From NCBI GenBank assembly GCA_964601125.1, contig CAZRKB010000016.1, positions 1 through 10,589 on the forward strand: DNA of 10,589 bases, given 5' to 3'. Under the pieces are notes generated by a model, which made no database searches, was not told the origin of the DNA, and worked only from the letters and a program-made list of their open reading frames with translations. A program made the translations under genes and the position numbers. Origin of the DNA: DATDVC01 sp964601125. Lineage in GTDB: Bacteria > Patescibacteriota > Minisyncoccia > Phycocordibacterales > WO2-35-19. Below, piece by piece: positions 1-4,486 of the stretch. The stretch's first letter is position 1. Each line of letters starts with the position of its first letter.

Positions 1-57
1 TAGAGCGTCCGCCTGTCACGCGGAAGGTCGTGGGTTCAAATCCCATCACTCGCGCCA
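1..57 (+). tRNA. tRNA-Asp (GUC), 5' end outside window
   Basis: This is the 3' three-quarters of a tRNA gene. The anticodon stem pairs 8-12 with 20-24 around a seven-base loop whose central triplet is GTC (15-17), which reads Asp codons. The T arm pairs GTGGG with CCCAT around the loop TTCAAAT, followed by the acceptor strand CACTCGC (47-53), discriminator G54 and an encoded CCA (55-57). The 5' acceptor strand and most of the D arm lie before base 1. Its 3' end is the apparent source of the repeats found at 505-516, 1583-1593, 1696-1716, 3702-3712 and 3816-3827. Confidence 0.95.
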
Positions 58-181
58 CGTAAAGCAAATTGTTGCACAATTTGCCACGTGGCTTCGGAAT
101 CCAGTGGTGAACGAAGTGAACTTTACTGGACAAGAAGCCACGTGAACAAAACTGCTTTTTGAAGCAGTTTTGTTTTACGTG
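56..181. repeat. Nested palindromic structure after tRNA-Asp
   Basis: An outer inverted repeat, CACGTAAA (56-63) with TTTACGTG (174-181), encloses three hairpins. The first pairs 64-72 with 76-84. The second pairs CACGTGGCTTC (85-95) with GAAGCCACGTG (134-144) and contains TCCAGT/ACTGGA (100-105 with 125-130). The third pairs 147-157 with 162-172. The structure begins inside the tRNA's CCA end. It could fold as RNA (tRNA 3' trailer and terminator) or as extruded or single-stranded DNA at an integration site. Pairing is seen directly; the role is inferred. Confidence 0.7.
147..176 (+). terminator. Intrinsic terminator of tRNA-Asp transcript
   Basis: An 11-bp perfect stem, CAAAACTGCTT with AAGCAGTTTTG, has loop TTTG and is followed by TTTT. 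It is the third hairpin of the nested structure downstream of tRNA-Asp. Confidence 0.7.
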
Positions 182-227
182 AGTCGCGTGGTGAGTGAGT
201 ATACGAGCGAACTTTACACGACAGCGG

Positions 228-233
228 TATAAT
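228..233 (+). promoter_or_regulatory. -10 box TATAAT of the GIY-YIG gene
   Basis: A consensus TATAAT lies seven bases before the ATG at 241. A start site 7-8 bases after the box would fall on the ATG, so the mRNA should be leaderless. There is no Shine-Dalgarno sequence and no clear -35 box. Confidence 0.65.
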
Positions 234-240
234 TTTTTGT

Positions 241-504
241 ATGTTCTGGACCTATCTCTTAGAAAACCAAAATGATAAAAGTTGGTATATTGGATACACT
301 TCAAACTTGAAAAGAAGGTTGGCTGAACACCAAAATGGATATGGAGCACAGACCACGAAAAATAAGATAAACTGGCAACTTATTTACTGCGAAGGATACA
401 AAAATAAAAAAGATGCTGAGGGCAGGGAAAGATTTTTGAAGAGTGGGTCTGGAAGGAAATTTTTAAAGAAGCAATTAACAAATTATCTGAAAATTTGTTC
501 CTGA
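241..504 (+). CDS. Small GIY-YIG nuclease family protein
   Basis: An 87-residue single-domain protein of the short GIY-YIG family common in CPR genomes. Visible motif elements are the first tyrosine (Y5 in TYLLEN, standing in for GIY), YIG at 16-18 followed by YT, the helix with R25/R26 and H30, N32-G33, and the later acidic/basic segment GRERFLK (about 61-67). The family cuts DNA with a divalent metal; short stand-alone members have poorly known roles and are often mobile. Length is normal for the family. The ATG at 241 fits the TATAAT box seven bases upstream (leaderless). The TGA stop (502-504) lies at the edge of a tRNA-Asp-like repeat, as if the reading frame ends in the repeat. It is the first gene of the array after tRNA-Asp and might help mobilise it, but nothing in the sequence proves this. 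Confidence 0.88.
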   Translation: MFWTYLLENQNDKSWYIGYTSNLKRRLAEHQNGYGAQTTKNKINWQLIYCEGYKNKKDAEGRERFLKSGSGRKFLKKQLTNYLKICS

Positions 505-516
505 CCAAATCCCATC
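502..516 (+). repeat. Degenerate tRNA-Asp 3'-end repeat (copy B)
   Basis: TGACCAAATCCCATC contains the T-loop and T-stem sequence CAAATCCCATC of tRNA-Asp (37-47). The same block preceded by CCTGA recurs at 1691-1707, and by TGTGA at 3811-3826. The first three bases are the stop codon of the GIY-YIG gene. Confidence 0.7.
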
Positions 517-541
517 GCCTGCCTAGACGACAATTTTTCCT

Positions 542-571
542 AAAAACATCTTGCACAGCAAGTTGTTTTTT
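542..571 (+). terminator. Terminator after the GIY-YIG gene
   Basis: Stem AAAACATCTTGC (543-554) with GCAAGTTGTTTT (558-569) has one mismatch, loop ACA, an upstream A-run and a downstream T-run. It can work for either strand. It also rules out an upstream TTG start (551) for the next gene, since that codon lies inside the stem. Confidence 0.7.
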
Positions 572-588
572 GGTTCTAACAAAAGTTA

Positions 589-616
589 TTGCTATTCTTT
601 AAAAATATTATATATT
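589..616 (+). promoter_or_regulatory. Promoter of the 638 gene
   Basis: TTGCTA (589-594), a 16-base spacer and TATATT (611-616) precede a predicted start near 623. The resulting short leader carries a Shine-Dalgarno AGGAG at 625-629, eight bases before the ATG at 638. This is the only gene in the array with a clear ribosome binding site. Confidence 0.5.
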
Positions 617-637
617 ATGCAAAGAGGAGAGAAGCTT

Positions 638-1075
638 ATGATTTTTGAGATAGCCAACCTTACTGCTGTTTTCGCGCCCGTAGCGTTTGATAACTACATG
701 TACGCAGCATCTTCTCTGGTTAGAGAGATGTACAAGCGGGGGTGGGAATGGTTTCCTGAGGGCCGTATAAGTCTTATGGAAATGGCACCCACGAGCATTC
801 ATGTGGTTGTTATTTCTCGGGAACTCGGATTTTCCGAAGGTCTCTTAAATGTGCAGGTGTGCGAAACGGATCCTGACTCCCGGTCTAGCCAACCGCTCAA
901 CTCGATTGACATCGGTTATGATTATAGACTCAATCCAGATACAAATCTTTATGATTTGCACTTTGTAAACCCAGAGTCTAAAGCTTCTGTCAACGCATCC
1001 TACTGGTTTGATCGAGTATTCAAACATATCGATGTGCTGCAGGCTGTTGGTGTCAAAACCCTTGTAGCCTACTAA
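638..1075 (+). CDS. Orphan protein, GC-richer than its neighbours
   Basis: A 145-residue soluble protein that I do not recognise. The ATG at 638 is chosen because AGGAG (625-629) sits eight bases upstream; an in-frame ATG at 617 would put that ribosome site inside the gene, and a TTG at 551 lies within the previous terminator. There is no signal peptide or membrane helix. The N-terminal half is mixed alpha/beta, with an MYKRGWEWFPEG segment near residues 33-44, followed by short strand-like stretches and a region rich in Asp/Asn/Tyr around 95-115. Base composition is near 50% G+C in sampled stretches against roughly one third in adjacent genes. Together with the Shine-Dalgarno start, this suggests it came from a different donor than its leaderless neighbours. 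A strong terminator follows directly, so it forms its own transcription unit. Confidence 0.7.
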   Translation: MIFEIANLTAVFAPVAFDNYMYAASSLVREMYKRGWEWFPEGRISLMEMAPTSIHVVVISRELGFSEGLLNVQVCETDPDSRSSQPLNSIDIGYDYRLNPDTNLYDLHFVNPESKASVNASYWFDRVFKHIDVLQAVGVKTLVAY

Positions 1076-1097
1076 CCTGAGATCAGTAGCAAATATG

Positions 1098-1124
1098 ACC
1101 CCGCGCTGACACCGCGGGGTTTCT
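1098..1124 (+). terminator. Terminator after the 638 gene
   Basis: ACCCCGCG (1098-1105) pairs with CGCGGGGT (1113-1120) around a seven-base loop, followed by TTCT. It is a compact GC stem about 20 bases after the stop codon. Confidence 0.85.
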
Positions 1125-1150
1125 CATTTGTATTATCCTAGCTCTCCTCC

Positions 1151-1170
1151 CTCACTAAAGTTTTAGTGAG
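1151..1170. repeat. Short hairpin CTCACTAAA/TTTAGTGAG
   Basis: A 9-base inverted repeat separated by two bases lies in the spacer before the membrane-protein gene. There is no T-run, so it is probably not a terminator. Role unknown. Confidence 0.5.
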
Positions 1171-1197
1171 ACAAGGTAATATCGCTCACCAATACTG

Positions 1198-1518
1198 ATG
1201 GGATTTTGGAACTATGATAAAATTTTTATATGGAATACATTTTGTATTTTTTTTGCTGGCGTTTTAAATGATTTTCTTTTTACCATAAGTTTACGTTATG
1301 TAAGTAAGGAGAAGGTGGTTTTATCTAGCACAGCAGCTTTTTTCAATAGCATAGTGAGTATTGGTGTTTTGTATAGCATAATATCTCAACTTGAAGGAGA
1401 AAGGACATTGGTCGCTATTGTTGTATATTCACTCGGAATTGCTACAGGAACTTTTTCAGCTATGAAGTTTAAATTTGGAATGAGAAATAATAATCCCAGT
1501 TCTAACATCATCCACTAG
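1198..1518 (+). CDS. Small membrane protein, possible frameshift near its start
   Basis: The open frame encodes 106 residues with about three hydrophobic segments (near 14-30, 45-63 and 71-87). The pattern LNDFLFTISLRYVS, then a helix, then VYSLGIATGTFSAMKFK resembles small multi-helix membrane proteins of the DUF5698/UPF0316 kind, but only loosely. The ATG at 1198 has no ribosome site. A leaderless-type promoter points instead to an ATG at 1230, which reads MEYILYFF and then leaves frame at a run of eight T (1247-1254). With seven T the protein would be MEYILYFFAGVLNDF and onward, which looks like a more natural start for such a protein. So the copy may be frameshifted, slippage-controlled or mis-sequenced. 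The TAG stop (1516-1518) lies inside a boundary repeat, followed at once by a terminator. Confidence 0.6.
   Translation: MGFWNYDKIFIWNTFCIFFAGVLNDFLFTISLRYVSKEKVVLSSTAAFFNSIVSIGVLYSIISQLEGERTLVAIVVYSLGIATGTFSAMKFKFGMRNNNPSSNIIH
1218..1223 (+). promoter_or_regulatory. -10 box TAAAAT, leaderless-type
   Basis: TAAAAT is followed after six bases by an ATG at 1230, the same spacing as other genes here. Bases ~1191-1232 align with the region before the amidotransferase gene (3848-3889): both have ATACTGAT, then GGAACT, TG, a TAARAT box and a T-rich stretch ending in TATG. The ATG it points to is in a different frame from the long reading frame. Confidence 0.45.
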
Positions 1519-1530
1519 TCCGCGCAGCGA
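1506..1530 (+). repeat. Boundary repeat H (CCGCGCAGCGA type)
   Basis: These 25 bases match 3622-3646 at 22 positions; both end in AGTCCGCGCAGCGA and both are followed immediately by a perfect A/T-rich terminator hairpin. The core CGCGCA also resembles the end of tRNA-Asp (CACTCGCGCCA). It includes the stop codon of the preceding gene. Confidence 0.75.
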
Positions 1531-1531
1531 G

Positions 1532-1564
1532 CAAAAAGACTACTGGAATCCAGTAGTCTTTTTG
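1532..1564. terminator. Bidirectional terminator, element copy 1
   Basis: A 15-bp perfect stem (1532-1546 with 1550-1564) has an A-run on its left arm and a T-run on its right arm, so it could stop transcription from both sides. It occupies the same place relative to the boundary repeat as the unrelated-sequence hairpin at 3647-3684. Confidence 0.85.
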
Positions 1565-1567
1565 ATT

Positions 1568-1716
1568 GCCTATGCAGGCAACGATGGGATTTGAAAGCCG
1601 CAGCGCCCGAGCGTAGCGAGGCCAAACTCAGCAGAGTTTGGAAGCGAGGCAGGGTCGTGCGGCTAAAATTGTGACGACAATTTTAGAACACCTGACCAAA
1701 TCCCATCACTCGCGCA
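1568..1716. repeat. Palindromic tRNA-Asp-linked element, copy 1
   Basis: In order it holds a small hairpin GCCT/AGGC (1568-1579), an inverted copy of the tRNA-Asp T arm (GATGGGATTTG, 1583-1593), AAAGCCG and AGCGCCCGA, a hairpin CCAAACTC/GAGTTTGG (1622-1641), AAGCGAGGCAGGGTCG, a hairpin TAAAATTGT/ACAATTTTA (1664-1685), and a direct copy of the tRNA-Asp end. That last block shares CAAATCCCATCACTCGCGC (1697-1715) exactly with tRNA positions 37-55. The outer T-arm copies pair over 11 bases, so the whole unit can fold as one branched hairpin. A second copy lies at 3687-3828 with altered but still paired stems. Confidence 0.8.
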
Positions 1717-1776
1717 GAGGTTTTAGCTAATAAAATGTACATAAAAAGTTCACGGGTGTATTGGACGTAGAACTGA

Positions 1777-1782
1777 TACAAT
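1777..1782 (+). promoter_or_regulatory. -10 box TACAAT of the TauE-like gene
   Basis: TACAAT ends six bases before the GTG at 1789. Upstream, ATTGGACGTAGAACTG (1760-1775) resembles ATTGGACGGGGGAACTG (3855-3871) before the amidotransferase gene, so the two units share promoter-region ancestry. Confidence 0.5.
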
Positions 1783-1788
1783 AATCTC

Positions 1789-2535
1789 GTGTCTGATTTC
1801 ATAATTATTTTTATAACCGCTTTAGTTTCCACGGCTTTAAGTTCAATGTCTGGTGGAGGGGCATCAGTAATAAACATCCCAGTATTGCTATGGCTTGGAG
1901 TGCCTTTTCCTGTTGCTACCGCTTCACAAAAAATTAGTTCTTCATTTTGGGTTTTGCCCGCATCTATTAACTACCTCAAGGGGCGAAAAATCGATTGGCC
2001 TTTTCTAATTCTTTTTAGTTTGATAGGGCTTATAGGGGTTTATGTTGGTGTTCAGGTCGTTATATCTATTAATACCAGAATTTTAGAAGTTATTATTGGT
2101 ATCTTAATTTTAATCCTTGTAGCTCATACATACTTCAAAAAAGATATAGGGCTATCAGAACAGAAAGTGTATTCAAAAGGAAGACAAGCGTTAGCATATG
2201 TTGGAGCTCTTATTTTAGGGTTTTATGAAAGTATTTTTGGCTCTGGAAATGGAATACTCTTTGCTTTGACAACTTTATATACTAAGGGTTTTGATTTTAT
2301 GGATGCTCTTGGGTATTATTTTTCCGTTGCATTTCCTTGGGTAGTTTTCGCGGCACTTCTTCTAATCCAAAAGGGTTATTTTGATGTGAATGTCGCCATT
2401 CCTATAGTTATCGGTTCTTTAATTGGAGGGTATGTTGGTTCAAAATATGCGAAGTATAAAGGGAACAAATTTGTAAAAACGATGTTTGTTATTATTGGGG
2501 GTATATTGGGCATAAAACTCCTACTTGGTTTTTAA
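1789..2535 (+). CDS. TauE/SafE-type membrane permease
   Basis: A 248-residue, highly hydrophobic protein with about eight predicted membrane helices in two halves, the usual layout and length of the TauE/SafE (sulfite/organosulfonate exporter, DUF81) family. The N-terminal half carries the small-residue motif SSMSGGGASVINIPVLLWLG (residues 18-37) followed by a PVATA/Q segment. The second half has GFYESIFGSGNGILFALTTLY (about 143-163) and ends with GSLIGGYVGSKYAKYKG before a last helix. Family members are linked to export of sulfite, sulfonates or other small anions; the substrate here cannot be read from the sequence. It starts with GTG, leaderless, behind the box at 1777-1782. It sits directly after element copy 1 with no partner gene. 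Confidence 0.85.
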   Translation: MSDFIIIFITALVSTALSSMSGGGASVINIPVLLWLGVPFPVATASQKISSSFWVLPASINYLKGRKIDWPFLILFSLIGLIGVYVGVQVVISINTRILEVIIGILILILVAHTYFKKDIGLSEQKVYSKGRQALAYVGALILGFYESIFGSGNGILFALTTLYTKGFDFMDALGYYFSVAFPWVVFAALLLIQKGYFDVNVAIPIVIGSLIGGYVGSKYAKYKGNKFVKTMFVIIGGILGIKLLLGF

Positions 2536-2575
2536 TTCTGGTATATAAATATACCCATTATGATTACGTATAGCA

Positions 2576-2610
2576 GTTCCCACTTCGTTGACCAGGTCGC
2601 GCAAGGAGAC
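2576..2610 (+). repeat. Boundary repeat F
   Basis: GTTCCCACTTCGTTGACCAG followed by GTCGCGCAAGGAGAC closely matches GTTCCCACTTCGTCCACCAG followed by TCCGCGCAGCGAC at 3615-3647. The sequence may be a decayed tRNA 3' end, since TTC, CCC and ACCA appear in tRNA order. It marks the end of the permease unit and the start of the RNA/NYN unit. Confidence 0.65.
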
Positions 2611-2638
2611 TCTGTTTGAACTGTAAAAATTATAGTTG

Positions 2639-2647
2639 TGATATAAT
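2639..2647 (+). promoter_or_regulatory. Extended -10 promoter (TGATATAAT)
   Basis: TG, one base, then TATAAT (2642-2647) is a full extended -10 element. TTGAAC at 2616-2621 could act as a -35 box but the spacing (20) is long. The predicted start is about 2654, right before a strongly paired stretch with no reading frame. Confidence 0.65.
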
Positions 2648-2653
2648 CTTGAG

Positions 2654-2850
2654 ATTAGCCTCATTAACAGCCGAACTGGGAATGTGGCTAGGTTGATTAA
2701 GTAAAGACGAGCGGCACAAGAATACTTAATCAGCGACGCGGAAACGCTACCCATGCCGCAAGCTCGCTGGGGGATGTTCGGTCTAACCTAGAGAGTGGGT
2801 GAATAAGACACAAAACACAAACGGCATCATAAACGGGTGTCGTTTGTTGT
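2654..2850 (+). ncRNA. Candidate structured RNA upstream of the NYN gene
   Basis: I do not recognise this RNA. From the predicted start the sequence folds into hairpin 1 (TAGCC/GGCTA, CATT/AATG and CAG/CTG nested in 2656-2690, loop CCGAA) and hairpin 2 (2693-2703 with 2723-2733, 19-base loop). Next come a GCG-GAAA-CGC hairpin (2738-2747) and CCCA/TGGG (2750-2753 with 2768-2771). The loop of hairpin 2 holds GCGGCA (2711-2716), complementary to TGCCGC (2754-2759), so a pseudoknot is possible. CTAGGTT (2688-2694) can instead pair with AACCTAG (2785-2791), which would break hairpin 1; two exclusive folds are a riboswitch-like feature. A 12-bp hairpin (2817-2828 with 2836-2847) followed by a weak T-rich stretch may end the RNA just before the NYN gene. 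It could be a free small RNA or a cis-acting leader. Confidence 0.55.
2817..2850 (+). terminator. Probable terminator/attenuator before the NYN gene
   Basis: Stem ACAAACGGCATC (2817-2828) with GGTGTCGTTTGT (2836-2847) includes two G-T pairs, loop ATAAACG, with A-rich sequence before and TGTTAAATTT after. The T-run is interrupted, so strength is uncertain. Confidence 0.45.
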
Positions 2851-2871
2851 TAAATTTGCTAAACTGCTATC

Positions 2872-3435
2872 ATGAAAAACGAGATTACAACCTATGTTTT
2901 TATTGATGCCTCAAACCTTTGGGCTGCACAAAAGGTTAAGGGTAGGATGTTTGATTTTGAGAAGTTGAAAAATTTTCTCAAGAATAAATACAACGCTAAT
3001 CATATAGAAATATTTTATTACACTGCATACCCGGCAGATGGGACTAGGGAGTATAGTTTAGATGGTAGACATAAATTCTTTACTTATCTTAAAAAAGCTT
3101 TAAATTTTATTGTTCGCAAAAAGGAACTCAAGCGAATTGCTATTCATTCTGAAAATGGGGATAGGATTGAAGAAAAGGGGAATATGGATGTTGAAATGAC
3201 TATTGATGCAATTCATAACATTAAAAAATATAACATCGCTGTATTCTTTTCTGGGGACTCCGATTTTCTTGCCCTAACTAATTATTTAAAGCATGGAGGT
3301 AAGAAGGTTTATATTTATTCTTCTCAAAATAATGTTTCTGAAGAACTTAGAACTGGAGGGGATGGGTACACAGATGTTTTGAAAATCGAAACCGATATCT
3401 GGGGAAGAGATCTAAAACATAGAGAGCAGAAATAA
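2872..3435 (+). CDS. NYN-domain (LabA/PIN-like) ribonuclease family protein
   Basis: A 187-residue protein with the NYN fold signature throughout. It has a first strand with FIDASNL (D12, N15 in the metal site), IFYYTAYP (47-54), a mid-domain acidic segment KGNMDVEMTIDA (D106, D112) and FFSGDSDF (D129, D131), followed by LKHGGKKVYIYSS. These aspartates form the metal-dependent active site in NYN/PIN nucleases, which usually cut RNA; all appear present. No extra RNA-binding domain is attached and the C-terminal ~30 residues are charged. No Shine-Dalgarno sequence is seen; TAAACT (2860-2865), six bases before the ATG, fits a weak leaderless promoter. The structured RNA candidate directly upstream makes an RNA substrate or RNA-controlled expression attractive, but that is inference from position only. 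Confidence 0.85.
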   Translation: MKNEITTYVFIDASNLWAAQKVKGRMFDFEKLKNFLKNKYNANHIEIFYYTAYPADGTREYSLDGRHKFFTYLKKALNFIVRKKELKRIAIHSENGDRIEEKGNMDVEMTIDAIHNIKKYNIAVFFSGDSDFLALTNYLKHGGKKVYIYSSQNNVSEELRTGGDGYTDVLKIETDIWGRDLKHREQK

Positions 3436-3437
3436 AA

Positions 3438-3461
3438 GCAGCCCTCCGCTAGGAGGGCTGC
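3438..3461 (+). terminator. Hairpin after the NYN gene
   Basis: A perfect 10-bp stem GCAGCCCTCC/GGAGGGCTGC with loop GCTA lies just after the stop codon, with an A-run before it but no T-run after it. It is terminator-like, or an mRNA 3'-end stabiliser. Confidence 0.65.
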
Positions 3462-3613
3462 CCTTGGATGTAAAACCCTTTCAGTTCATGGCTGAACTAA
3501 AAGACTTACTCAGTATACTCGATTTGGAATGAAAATCAAGTTAATGGGGATTGCTCATTTACCTCATCCCTCAAATCCGCTATGAAAATGTAGCCACTAT
3601 GCTCCTTAATCTT
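3462..3613. other. Spacer without a gene
   Basis: This stretch holds a 6-bp hairpin AGTTCA/TGAACT (3483-3498) and a 14-codon reading frame from ATG 3488 that I do not consider a gene. Otherwise I see no coding or RNA signal; it may be remnant sequence from an older unit before boundary repeat G. Confidence 0.4.
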
Positions 3614-3646
3614 GGTTCCCACTTCGTCCACCAGTCCGCGCAGCGA
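3614..3646 (+). repeat. Boundary repeat G
   Basis: Bases 3622-3646 match 1506-1530 with three differences, and 3615-3634 match the first part of repeat F (2576-2595) with two differences, linking the three boundaries into one family. Confidence 0.75.
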
Positions 3647-3684
3647 CAAAAGAAAATCCCAGCCTAAACCGGGATTTTCTTTTG
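3647..3684. terminator. Bidirectional terminator, element copy 2
   Basis: A perfect 14-bp stem (3647-3660 with 3671-3684) has loop AGCCTAAACC, with A-rich left arm and T-rich right arm. Same position and type as 1532-1564, but unrelated in sequence. Confidence 0.85.
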
Positions 3685-3686
3685 GT

Positions 3687-3828
3687 GCTTGTGCCAAGCA
3701 CGATGGGATTTGAAAGCCGGAGCGCCCGAAGCGAAGCGGAGGCTGGATTCAACAGAATCCAGAAGCGAGGCGGGGTCGAACAATTTTTCGAGCGACGGCG
3801 AGAAAATATGTGTGACCAAACCCATCAT
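3687..3828. repeat. Palindromic tRNA-Asp-linked element, copy 2
   Basis: Same order as copy 1: small hairpin GCTT/AAGC (3687-3699), inverted T-arm copy CGATGGGATTTGAAAGCCG, AGCGCCCGA, hairpin CTGGATTC/GAATCCAG (3743-3762), AAGCGAGGCGGGGTCG, an A/T-rich stem (about 3784-3805), then TGACCAAACCCATC (3813-3826). Against copy 1 the two hairpins have changed on both arms and still pair, while the linkers are almost unchanged. The direct T-arm copy has lost one T. Confidence 0.8.
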
Positions 3829-3874
3829 TTTTTAGTTCTAACTTTTCCATACTGATTGGACGGGGGAACTGTGG

Positions 3875-3880
3875 TAAGAT
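3875..3880 (+). promoter_or_regulatory. -10 box TAAGAT of the amidotransferase gene
   Basis: TAAGAT ends six bases before the ATG at 3887, again the leaderless spacing, with no ribosome site. The preceding 30 bases align with those before 1230 and 1789. Confidence 0.5.
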
Positions 3881-3886
3881 TTTATT

Positions 3887-4429
3887 ATGAGAATTTTACT
3901 AATAGATAACGGAACTACTCTTTTAGATAAATTAAAAGAACTTATTCCAGGAGATGAAATAGTTCATGCTTACGATGATTTCGATAAAGATAATCACGAC
4001 TTTGATTTGACAGTTTTATCTGGAGGAAGCAAGTACCAACTTGTTGGAAACGAAGATAAATTTGCAAAAGAATTAGATTTTATAAAAAACACCAGTAAGC
4101 CAGTAATTGGTATTTGTTTTGGATACGAACTAATTGCTACTGCTTTTGGGGCAACTCTTAAGGAATTGCCCGAAAATAAAAAGGGGATTTATGAAGTGGA
4201 AATTCTTGAAGAGAATCTGGGAAAAGGGAAAATAAAAGTTTGTGAAAGTCACCGGTGGGTAGTTGATAAATTATCAGATATTTTTGAAATTCTGGCCAAG
4301 TCTGATGATGGACCGGAAATGATTAAACATAAAGAAAAACCTATATATGGCTTACAGTTCCATCCAGAGAATTTTGTTGAACAAACTGAGGGAGATGAAT
4401 TGTTTCTGAAGTTATTATCTCAGTTCTAG
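3887..4429 (+). CDS. Stand-alone class I glutamine amidotransferase
   Basis: A 180-residue single-domain protein of the class I (triad) amidotransferase fold. The nucleophile elbow is GICFGYELIA with Cys77; the catalytic His159 and Glu161 lie in LQFHPE. The N-terminus MRILLIDNGTT and the SGGSK loop (45-49) match the oxyanion region of GuaA/TrpG/PabA-type domains. The family hydrolyses glutamine and passes ammonia to a partner synthase, but no partner is encoded here, so it may serve a distant gene or act as a peptidase-like or other hydrolase. The glutamine usual after the elbow (GxCxGxQ) is glutamate here (E81), which might change substrate preference. It is the last unit of the plus-strand array, following element copy 2. 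Confidence 0.85.
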   Translation: MRILLIDNGTTLLDKLKELIPGDEIVHAYDDFDKDNHDFDLTVLSGGSKYQLVGNEDKFAKELDFIKNTSKPVIGICFGYELIATAFGATLKELPENKKGIYEVEILEENLGKGKIKVCESHRWVVDKLSDIFEILAKSDDGPEMIKHKEKPIYGLQFHPENFVEQTEGDELFLKLLSQF

Positions 4430-4436
4430 CCTCACC

Positions 4437-4476
4437 TATCCTTTCGGCTTGCCCAGGATAAATAGCTCGCGCAAGA
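4437..4476 (+). repeat. Boundary repeat I, right end of the array
   Basis: An inverted repeat TATCCT/AGGATA (4437-4442 with 4455-4460) is followed by AGCTCGCGCAAGA (4464-4476), which shares TCGCGCAAG with repeat F and TCGCGC with tRNA-Asp. Gene orientation changes immediately after it. Confidence 0.5.
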
Positions 4477-4486
4477 TACAAAAAAT

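Noticed and set aside
551..637. N-terminal extension of the 638 gene from a TTG codon
   Set aside because: The TTG lies inside the terminator stem of the previous gene, and a good ribosome site precedes ATG 638.
1583..1716. Integron attC site
   Set aside because: The palindromic layout is similar, but the conserved attC box sequences (GTTRRRY/RYYYAAC type) are not at the ends; the ends are tRNA-Asp sequence.
2521..2754. Minus-strand reading frame of 77 codons
   Set aside because: It overlaps the boundary repeat and the structured RNA candidate, has no promoter or ribosome site and an unconvincing protein.
3488..3532. 14-codon reading frame (MAELKDLLSILDLE)
   Set aside because: It looks protein-like but is very short, has no promoter at the usual distance and lies in a hairpin-bearing spacer; at most a gene remnant.
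34..4476. CRISPR array
   Set aside because: The repeats are few, degenerate, in both orientations and spaced by whole genes, and there are no cas genes.
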